From Oribacterium sp. UBA6992 (lineage in GTDB: Bacteria > Bacillota > Clostridia > Lachnospirales > Lachnospiraceae), in contig DJXY01000186.1 in NCBI GenBank assembly GCA_002449915.1, positions 1 to 6,829 of the forward strand: a DNA stretch of 6,829 nucleotides, read 5' to 3'. Positions 1 through 5,290 of the stretch are shown piece by piece. Within the stretch, counting starts at the first letter, position 1. Each line of letters starts with the position of its first letter. The translations under genes and the position numbers were made by a program. The notes beneath the pieces are model-generated. The model made no database searches. It was not told the DNA's origin and saw only the letters and a list, made by a program, of their open reading frames with translations.

Positions 1-1
1 C

Positions 2-304
2 AGGCCGCAGGTGCTGATCCTCGATGAACCGACAGCGTATCTGGATATCAGATATAAGCTTCTGCTCCTGGAGGCTCTAAGACACAAGGCGGAAACCAGC
101 AAAATCTCCGTGCTCATGTCCATCCATGAGATTGAGCTTGCCAGTATGGTATCGGATCAGATGATTCTTCTTAAGAAAGGACAGGTCCAGAGCATCGGGG
201 CTCCAAAAGAGGTTTTTACAAGAGATAAGATCAGCGCGTTGTATGATATTCCGGAGGAGGTATTTCTCCGTCTGTATGGAAGCTTTGAGGGAGCAGGCAG
301 GTAG
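2..304 (+). CDS. ABC importer ATPase, siderophore/cobalamin type, C-terminal part
   Basis: This is the last ~100 residues of an ABC-transporter ATP-binding subunit; the N-terminus (Walker A, Q-loop, signature motif) lies before the window. The fragment opens with the Walker B and D-loop (VLILDEPTAYLD), followed about 30 residues later by the H-loop (LMSIHEIELA) with the switch histidine. The tail (ILLKKGQVQSIGAPKEVF, then a short SALYDIPEE stretch) is typical of the FecE/BtuD subfamily, which powers uptake of iron-siderophores, haem, cobalamin or other metal chelates at the cytoplasmic membrane. The stop at 302-304 lies one base before the cbiD start, so the two are almost certainly co-transcribed and translationally coupled. 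That context favours a corrinoid or cobalt/iron-complex substrate, but substrate cannot be read from an ATPase. The family call is firm; the substrate is inference. Confidence 0.92.
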   Translation, partial: RPQVLILDEPTAYLDIRYKLLLLEALRHKAETSKISVLMSIHEIELASMVSDQMILLKKGQVQSIGAPKEVFTRDKISALYDIPEEVFLRLYGSFEGAGR

Positions 305-305
305 C

Positions 306-1508
306 ATGGAGCTCTATCGATATCGTAATCAGAAAAAAATGAGGCGGGGACTTAGTACCGGGACCTGTGCCGCAGCGGCGGCCAAGGCAGCAATGGAGGA
401 GCTGGTGAGAGACCAGTTTGAGACGAAGGTATCTGTGCGTCTGCCGGGTGGCGAGCAGGCTTCTCTTGACGTTGCAAAAGCACCCGATGGATCCTTTTTT
501 ACCATAAAGGATGGCGGGGATGACCCGGATGCCACGAGTGGTCTAGAGATACATGTCCGTGCAGCTCGTATGGACTTCCCTCCTTTAGAGGAGGACTTAA
601 ACAGACTCCATATGTTTCATGATCCGGAGGATCCGAGACTGTATCTCACCGGCGGACCGGGGGTCGGGATGGTTACAAGGAAGGGACTGGAACAGGACAT
701 CGGTATGTATGCGATCAATCAAGTCCCGCGCAGGATGATATTTTCGTCTGCAAAGGAGGTACTGGACGCGGCGGAGATCGGGAATGCAGACCGCTTTTTA
801 TTGACGGTATCCGTACCGGGTGGAGAAGCTGCTGCATTAAAAACCTTTAATCCGAAGCTTGGTATTATTAACGGTATATCGATTCTCGGAACCTCCGGTG
901 TGGTGGAGCCCATGTCGGAACAGTCCATCGTGGATACCATTGAGGTGGAAATCCGGCAGCAGCTTGCAAACGGCAGCAGAAGCATGATTTTTGTGCCGGG
1001 AAATATGGGTGCACGATATGTGGAACATGACGTGCTGCCGAGGCTCGGGGGCTTACGGCTTCCCATCATTCAGATTAGTAATTATGTGGGAGACGCTCTG
1101 GATCTTGCGGTTTCCTATGAGCTTGAAAATGTACTGCTCGTCGGAAACATCGGGAAATTCATAAAGCTTGCTGCCGGGATCATGAATACGCATTCTCATA
1201 CTGCGGATGCGCGGTGGGAGATTATGGTCAGCCATGCGGCACTGCAGGGTGTGGAGACTCCGAGACTTAAGGAGCTCCGGCAATGTATCACTACGGAGGA
1301 AATGCTGACGAAGCTTCTGGAGTGGGGATCGCTGGAGCCTGTGGTCCGGTCGTTACTCTCTGAAATTGACCGTCATCTGAGCGCAAGGCTGGGAGATCGT
1401 GTCCCTTTTGGGCTTAAGATGTACTCCGAGAGGTACGGACTACTTGGAGAGACTCCGGGGACAGGTAAAATATTAAAAGCACTGAAGCATGCAGGAGGGA
1501 CAGAATAA
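306..1508 (+). CDS. cbiD: Cobalt-precorrin-5B C1-methyltransferase CbiD
   Basis: CbiD transfers a methyl group from S-adenosylmethionine to C1 of cobalt-precorrin-5B in the anaerobic cobalamin pathway; it is cytoplasmic and unrelated to the other corrin methylases. The 400-residue product shows the family blocks in order: RRGLSTGTCAAAAAKAA near residues 13-29, KDGGDDPDATSG at 68-79, GGPGVGMVTRKGLEQDIG at 116-133 with AINQVPR, NPKLGIINGISILGTSG at 182-198 followed by VVEPMS, PGNMGA at 231-236, and LLVGNIGKFIKLAAGIMNTH at 277-296. Length is slightly above the usual 360-380, mostly from a longer C-terminus. The start at 306 is chosen because it gives the usual short leader before the RRG(L/Y)(S/T)TG block. 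In-frame ATGs at 276 and 243 would overlap the ABC gene; 276 is a possible alternative. The TAA stop shares one base with the next ATG. Confidence 0.96.
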   Translation: MELYRYRNQKKMRRGLSTGTCAAAAAKAAMEELVRDQFETKVSVRLPGGEQASLDVAKAPDGSFFTIKDGGDDPDATSGLEIHVRAARMDFPPLEEDLNRLHMFHDPEDPRLYLTGGPGVGMVTRKGLEQDIGMYAINQVPRRMIFSSAKEVLDAAEIGNADRFLLTVSVPGGEAAALKTFNPKLGIINGISILGTSGVVEPMSEQSIVDTIEVEIRQQLANGSRSMIFVPGNMGARYVEHDVLPRLGGLRLPIIQISNYVGDALDLAVSYELENVLLVGNIGKFIKLAAGIMNTHSHTADARWEIMVSHAALQGVETPRLKELRQCITTEEMLTKLLEWGSLEPVVRSLLSEIDRHLSARLGDRVPFGLKMYSERYGLLGETPGTGKILKALKHAGGTE

Positions 1509-2305
1509 TGGTTCATTTTGTAGGCGCAGGTCCGGGAGATCCGGAGCTTGTGACCGTAAAGGGACGGCGGCTCATCATGGAGGCGGATGTCATCATCTAT
1601 GCAGGATCACTGGTAAACCCGGAGCTTCTTACCCTTGCAAAGGCGGATGCGGAAATTTATGACTCCAAGGAGATGGCGCTACCGGACATTATTTCCGTGA
1701 TACAGAAGAAGCATCAGGAGGGGAAAGACATTGTTCGGCTCCAGACCGGGGACATTTCCCTCTACAGTGCGCTGCATGAGCAGACAGAAGCGCTCCGGGC
1801 GCTCCAGATCCCCTATGATCTCTGCCCGGGGGTGGGTGCCTTTGCAGCGGCGGCAGCAGCATTAGAAACAGAGTATACGGCACCGGAGCTGACACAGTCT
1901 GTTATTATTACACGGGCAGAGGGGCGGACTCCGGTTCCGGACAGAGAATCCCTTAAAAGCTTTGCAGCGCATGGAGCCACGATGGTACTGTACCTCTCTT
2001 CTGCACTTGCAGTAAAGGTGCGGGATGAGCTTACGAATGGAGGTATGCCGGGAAACACGCCTACAGCTATTGTTTATAAGGCGAGCTGGCCGGAGCAGAA
2101 GGTGTTTCGCACGACACTTCTACATCTGCCGGATGTGATGGCGCAGAACGGAATCCGAAGTACTGCGCTTATTATCATCGGTGAGGTACTTGGCGAGGAA
2201 GGCGCTGCAAAGGAAGCCTCCAGGCTCTATGCTCCAGAATTTACGACCGCATATCGTAAAGGCTCCGATGAAACGAGCAGGACTGGTGAGGTCGGAAAAG
2301 CATGA
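1508..2305 (+). CDS. cbiF: Cobalt-precorrin-4 C11-methyltransferase CbiF/CobM
   Basis: This SAM-dependent tetrapyrrole methylase methylates C11 of cobalt-precorrin-4 to give cobalt-precorrin-5A. Of 265 residues, the N-terminal glycine-rich loop HFVGAGPGDPELVTVKG (3-19) starts the first Rossmann-like domain. The GDISLYS loop (81-87) and LCPGVGAFAAAAAALETEYT (105-124) are the SAM and substrate cleft motifs. ITRAEGRTPVPDRESL (134-149) is a CobM-specific signature that separates it from CobJ, CobI and CbiE, and KASWPEQ (191-197) supports it. The C-terminal 30 or so residues are polar and beyond the conserved fold. AGGAGG at 1493-1498 lies nine bases before the ATG, which overlaps the cbiD stop by one base, so translation is probably coupled. 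CbiF is used as the symbol because the neighbours CbiD and CbiG mark the anaerobic route; CobM is the aerobic name for the same family. Confidence 0.96.
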   Translation: MVHFVGAGPGDPELVTVKGRRLIMEADVIIYAGSLVNPELLTLAKADAEIYDSKEMALPDIISVIQKKHQEGKDIVRLQTGDISLYSALHEQTEALRALQIPYDLCPGVGAFAAAAAALETEYTAPELTQSVIITRAEGRTPVPDRESLKSFAAHGATMVLYLSSALAVKVRDELTNGGMPGNTPTAIVYKASWPEQKVFRTTLLHLPDVMAQNGIRSTALIIIGEVLGEEGAAKEASRLYAPEFTTAYRKGSDETSRTGEVGKA

Positions 2306-2420
2306 GATGCAAAGTCTCCGAAGTACCGGAAGCTTAAAGAGCATCTTGCGTATCCGGAGCGTAAAAGCAGACAAGGCATAAAAAACTTTAAGAGATAAGA
2401 TGTAAGAAGGAGCGCGTGTC
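2306..2420. other. Intra-operon spacer between cbiF and cbiG
   Basis: This 115-base stretch breaks an otherwise tight operon. It contains no convincing gene. A start codon at 2302 overlaps the cbiF stop as ATGA and opens an 11-codon frame ending at 2337, too short and featureless to call. The 3' end carries the cbiG ribosome binding site, AGAAGGAG at 2405-2412, eight bases before the ATG. No strong hairpin with a T-run was seen. The base composition of the first half resembles coding DNA, so it may be decayed coding sequence; that is inference. Confidence 0.5.
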
Positions 2421-3464
2421 ATGAACGCTGGTATCATTGCCTTTACAGAAAAGGCATATCGACTGGGCGAGAGGATCAAAGCACTGTGGATCGATGACGA
2501 GAAGGACAATCCGCCGGACATTGAGCTTATAGCTAAAACCAAGGCTTTGCCGGAGCTGATGGATCGCCGCGAAACCATGGACATCATTGCTGCATGGTTC
2601 CGGGAAAAGGATGCGATCCTTTTTCTTTCTGCCACAGGTATTGCCGTAAGATGTATTGCACCGTATCTTAAGCATAAATCTGTAGACCCCGCGGTTCTCG
2701 TCATGGATGAGGATGCCAGGTTTTGCATTTCGCTTTTGTCAGGACATCTGGGAGGAGCCAACGCACTCGCAGCGGAAATCGCAGGCTGGACGAAATCTAC
2801 ACCCGTGATTACGACAGCGACCGATGAGGAAGGGATGTTTTCCGTTGATCTTTTTGCCAAGGAAAATCATCTTATCATAACGGATTTTACCAAGGCAAAG
2901 GAAATCAGCGCCAAGGTACTGCGAGGTGAGAAGCTCCGTATCGTAACGGAAATCTCACAAGAGAGCCTTAAAAAATTACCCGGGGCGGACGAAGCGGAAT
3001 ATGTGGAGCGAGATCAGGCGGCGCAGGCGGATATCCTGATTTCCGAGCGGCGGGATGCGGAAACTGCAGGTCTTTTACTGATACCTGTCAGAATCTGCAT
3101 CGGCATCGGTTCCCGTAAGGGAGTGAGCGAGGAGGCTGTGCGATATGCAGTAGAGGAATGTCTCAGCGCCTATAATCTCAGAGAAGCGGCTGTAGAAGTT
3201 ATGGCAAGCATTGACCTGAAAAAATCAGAGCCCGGAATCCTGGCGTTTTCCTACCGGAGCGGAATCCCCTTTGTAACCTATACAGCAGAGGAGCTTGCCG
3301 CGGTGGATGGATCCTTTAGCGAGTCCTCATTTGTGCGGTCTGTGACAGGTGTCGCCAATGTCTGCGAGCGGGCAGCAGCACGAGCCGCGGGAAAGTCCGG
3401 ATGGAAAATCGCGGCAAAGACCATATACGGAGACGTCACGATTTCGCTATGGGCAAAGGAATAA
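2421..3464 (+). CDS. cbiG: Cobalt-precorrin-5A hydrolase CbiG
   Basis: CbiG opens the delta-lactone of cobalt-precorrin-5A and releases the extruded two-carbon fragment as acetaldehyde, giving cobalt-precorrin-5B. It is specific to the anaerobic route and is the strongest pathway marker here. The 347-residue protein has the expected three parts. The N-terminal domain carries FLSATGIAVRCIAPYL (68-83), VLVMDEDARF (92-101), LLSGHLGGANALA (105-117) and ITTATD (130-135). A less conserved middle region runs to about 220. The C-terminal CobE/CbiG domain has IGIGSRKGVSEEAV (227-240), an AS-D-K-E pattern near 262-270, and SFVRSVTGVANVCE (303-316). Length matches the family. A good ribosome binding site ends eight bases before the ATG. 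The gene ends in two in-frame stops, TAA TGA (3462-3467). It is a stand-alone CbiG, not fused to CbiH as in some Firmicutes. Confidence 0.96.
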   Translation: MNAGIIAFTEKAYRLGERIKALWIDDEKDNPPDIELIAKTKALPELMDRRETMDIIAAWFREKDAILFLSATGIAVRCIAPYLKHKSVDPAVLVMDEDARFCISLLSGHLGGANALAAEIAGWTKSTPVITTATDEEGMFSVDLFAKENHLIITDFTKAKEISAKVLRGEKLRIVTEISQESLKKLPGADEAEYVERDQAAQADILISERRDAETAGLLLIPVRICIGIGSRKGVSEEAVRYAVEECLSAYNLREAAVEVMASIDLKKSEPGILAFSYRSGIPFVTYTAEELAAVDGSFSESSFVRSVTGVANVCERAAARAAGKSGWKIAAKTIYGDVTISLWAKE

Positions 3465-3621
3465 TGATTCATACGCCGCCGCACCTGCTTCAGGCGACCG
3501 GTTGGAGCTGGTAGATAGCTTCACTAAAGGTTCTTGCAAGGACAGATCGGTATACAGAACGACTTTATGTGATGAGAGATTGAACGGGAATTAGGATTGA
3601 AAATAGGATGGGAGACTTTAT
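3465..3621. other. Intra-operon spacer between cbiG and cbiH
   Basis: This 157-base spacer is the longest inside the cbiD-cbiJ block. An ATG at 3464-3466 overlaps the cbiG stop (TAATG) and opens a 16-codon frame to a TAG at 3512-3514, encoding MIHTPPHLLQATGWSW; it resembles nothing I know. A possible hairpin has a 7-base-pair stem with one G-T pair (3503-3509 with 3517-3523) and a 7-base loop. No T-run follows, so it is not a canonical terminator. The cbiH ribosome binding site is GGGAG at 3610-3614. No confident promoter was found. The spacer may be a remnant of a lost gene end or may process or stabilise the mRNA; neither is shown. Confidence 0.5.
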
Positions 3622-4359
3622 ATGGCAGTCCTTGGTACAGTTTATGTAGTAGGCATCGGACCGGGTGATCGGGAGCATCTTACACTGGAAGCGGAATCCG
3701 TGCTTAAAAAATCCGAGGTGATCGTCGGCTATACCCTGTATGTGGATCTGATCCGCAGGTATTTTCCAGATAAAGTTTGGATCACAAGCGGAATGATGCA
3801 GGAGGAGACACGGTGCCGTATGGCGCTTCTGGAAGCTGCAAAGGGTAAAATCGTCTCCATGATTTCCAGCGGCGACAGTGGCGTATATGGTATGGCAGGT
3901 CTGATGCTTAGTCTCGGTACAGCATACCCGGAGGTTGCGATCGAGATCATCCCGGGCATTACTTCAGCGCTCTCCGGAGGAGCTATGCTGGGAGCACCGC
4001 TTGGGCATGATTTTGCTGTCATCAGTCTCTCGGATCTGCTGACTCCGTGGGAACGCATCGAGAAACGTCTGAGACTTGCCGGTGAGGCCGACTTTGCCAT
4101 TGCAATCTATAATCCGTCCTCCAGGAAGAGGAAGGAGTATTTGAAGCGCGCCTGTGATATCCTGCTGTTATCCAAAGCTCCGGAAACAATCTGCGGAATT
4201 GTAAGAAACATCGCGCGCGAGGGCGCAGAATCCAGGATTTTAACGCTTAGGGAACTGAGAGATACGGAGGTCGATATGCTGACAACCGTCTTTGTAGGTA
4301 ACAGCGAGACCCGTATCATTGATGGGCGAATGGTTACGCCACGGGGGTACCCGCTGTGA
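3622..4359 (+). CDS. cbiH: Cobalt-precorrin-3 C17-methyltransferase CbiH/CobJ
   Basis: This tetrapyrrole methylase uses SAM to methylate C17 and drives ring contraction, turning cobalt-precorrin-3 into cobalt-precorrin-4. The 245-residue protein starts with VYVVGIGPGDREHLTLEA (7-24), followed by EVIVGYTLYVDLI (32-44), the ISSGDSGVYGMAGL loop (81-94) and IIPGITSALSGGAMLGAPLG (109-128). HDFAVISLSDLLTPW (129-143) and AIYNPSSRKR (161-170) are signatures specific to CobJ/CbiH and separate it from CbiF upstream, with which it shares fold and ancestry. It is the single-domain form and lacks the C-terminal extension of the longer CbiH60-type proteins. GGGAG lies seven bases before the ATG. The TGA stop overlaps the GTG start of cbiJ by four bases. 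The symbol cbiH follows the anaerobic context; cobJ is the aerobic name. Confidence 0.96.
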   Translation: MAVLGTVYVVGIGPGDREHLTLEAESVLKKSEVIVGYTLYVDLIRRYFPDKVWITSGMMQEETRCRMALLEAAKGKIVSMISSGDSGVYGMAGLMLSLGTAYPEVAIEIIPGITSALSGGAMLGAPLGHDFAVISLSDLLTPWERIEKRLRLAGEADFAIAIYNPSSRKRKEYLKRACDILLLSKAPETICGIVRNIAREGAESRILTLRELRDTEVDMLTTVFVGNSETRIIDGRMVTPRGYPL

Positions 4360-5141
4360 ACATCATGATTTTTGGCGGCACCACAGAAGGCCGGGAACTT
4401 GCCCAATGTCTTATGAAAACAAGGCATAAGATCCTTTACTCTGCAGCAACAGAATATGGAGCATTGTTAATCCCGGAGAGCGGCAATCTTAAAGTCCGGT
4501 ATGGCCGCATGCAGGTGGAGGATATGCTCCGATGCTTTAAGGAAGAAGATATTTCCATGGTTTTGGATGCAACCCATCCTTATGCGGTACTGGCAGGAAA
4601 AACAATACGAAAAGCAGCAAGGCTCGCAGGCATACGATATCTCAGAATCCGGAGAGATCTGGAAGCGTCCACGTCTATGCTATCCGGAAGAGACTTTCGT
4701 ACGTTTCCAACCGTGAAGGATGCGGCAGAGTGGTTACGTCATGAGGAGGGCAAGATTTTGATCACCACCGGTAGTAAGGAAATTGAAGCTTACACCTGCA
4801 TTCCTGATTACAAGGAGAGATGCTTTGTAAGAGCGTTACCCCAGGAAGCTGTACTCCAAAAGCTTAAAGCACTCGGGTTTCCTGGGAAGATGCTCTGTCT
4901 TATGCAGGGACCCTTTTCCGAGGATTTAAACCTTGCCCTACTGAAGCAGACGGGGGCACGTTTCCTTGTAAGTAAAAATTCCGGAGAAACCGGAGGCTTT
5001 CCGGAAAAGTGCGAGGCAGCCATCCGCGCAGGTGCAGAGCTTTTGGTGATCGGAGCTCCGCCGGAGACAGATCCTTTCAAACCTCCGAGAGAGCAGGAAA
5101 TGACTCTGATCCAGGCGGAAACATATCTTAGGACGATTTAA
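4356..5141 (+). CDS. cbiJ: Cobalt-precorrin-6A reductase CbiJ/CobK
   Basis: CbiJ uses a reduced nicotinamide cofactor to reduce the macrocycle of cobalt-precorrin-6A, giving cobalt-precorrin-6B. The 261-residue product has the N-terminal dinucleotide-binding loop IMIFGGTTEGRELA (3-16), then MVLDATHPYAVLA (68-80) and IRYLRIRRD (93-101). In the second half it has ILITTGSKEIEAY (134-146), LCLMQGPFSEDLN (180-192) and LVSKNSGETGGFPEK (204-218), all typical of CobK/CbiJ and in the usual order. The start is GTG at 4356: it overlaps the cbiH stop as GTGA and has a GGGGG run at 4343-4347, eight bases upstream. The ATG at 4365 would be 17 bases from that site and would cut into the nucleotide-binding strand. 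It is the last gene of the contiguous block before the AT-rich spacer. Confidence 0.96.
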   Translation: MNIMIFGGTTEGRELAQCLMKTRHKILYSAATEYGALLIPESGNLKVRYGRMQVEDMLRCFKEEDISMVLDATHPYAVLAGKTIRKAARLAGIRYLRIRRDLEASTSMLSGRDFRTFPTVKDAAEWLRHEEGKILITTGSKEIEAYTCIPDYKERCFVRALPQEAVLQKLKALGFPGKMLCLMQGPFSEDLNLALLKQTGARFLVSKNSGETGGFPEKCEAAIRAGAELLVIGAPPETDPFKPPREQEMTLIQAETYLRTI

Positions 5142-5290
5142 ATTTAGTCATATATATCATATTAATCATATCATCAAAGTTAGATTATTATTTCTGGTGA
5201 TAATTTTGTAATGTATTGTGCTGCAGCTGTAGTATATGGATGAGACATAATACACTACGATAAGTTGATATATGATCACAGGAGGCAACA
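5142..5290 (+). promoter_or_regulatory. AT-rich spacer, likely promoter region of cbiA-cobT
   Basis: This 149-base non-coding stretch is strikingly AT-rich compared with the genes on either side. The best sigma-A-like pair I see is TTGTAA (5206-5211), an 18-base gap and TAGTAT (5230-5235); it is weak. CATAAT at 5246-5251 is a better -10 but has no matching -35. An imperfect inverted repeat (5217-5224 with 5229-5236, 4-base loop, three G-T pairs) overlaps the candidate -10 and could be an operator. TCATATATATCA near the 5' end and TGATATATGA at 5266-5275 form a near-inverted pair, possibly by chance in AT-rich DNA. There is no B12-box or room for a cobalamin riboswitch, and no convincing terminator after cbiJ, so read-through from upstream is likely. 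Confidence 0.45.
5280..5285 (+). promoter_or_regulatory. Ribosome binding site that fixes the TTG start of cbiA-cobT
   Basis: A perfect AGGAGG lies five bases before the TTG at 5291. In that frame an upstream stop (TGA, 5273-5275) excludes any earlier ATG or GTG. The next in-frame ATG, at residue 33, would remove the ATP-binding P-loop. The TTG is therefore the only start consistent with a working enzyme. Confidence 0.85.

Noticed and set aside
221..2402. Repeated AAGAGATAAGAT near 220-231 and 2391-2402
   Set aside because: A 12-base match between a coding region and a spacer, with no flanking similarity, is most simply chance in purine-rich DNA.
2120..2860. Open frame of 246 codons on the - strand
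   Set aside because: It lies antisense to the end of cbiF, the spacer and the start of cbiG. Its product is low-complexity, serine- and alanine-rich, with no recognisable domain, while the opposite strand carries clear CbiG motifs. It is a shadow frame.
3503..3523. Hairpin as an intrinsic terminator after cbiG
   Set aside because: The stem is only seven base pairs with one G-T pair and is not followed by a T-run, so it does not meet the usual pattern.
5186..5208. Possible terminator after cbiJ (ATTATT / GATAAT stem followed by TTTT)
   Set aside because: The stem contains only A-T pairs and one G-T pair, so it would be too unstable to stop transcription.
5142..5290. Cobalamin riboswitch before cbiA-cobT
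   Set aside because: No B12-box-like sequence (such as GCCACTG) is present, and the spacer is too short and AT-rich for the usual ~200-base fold.
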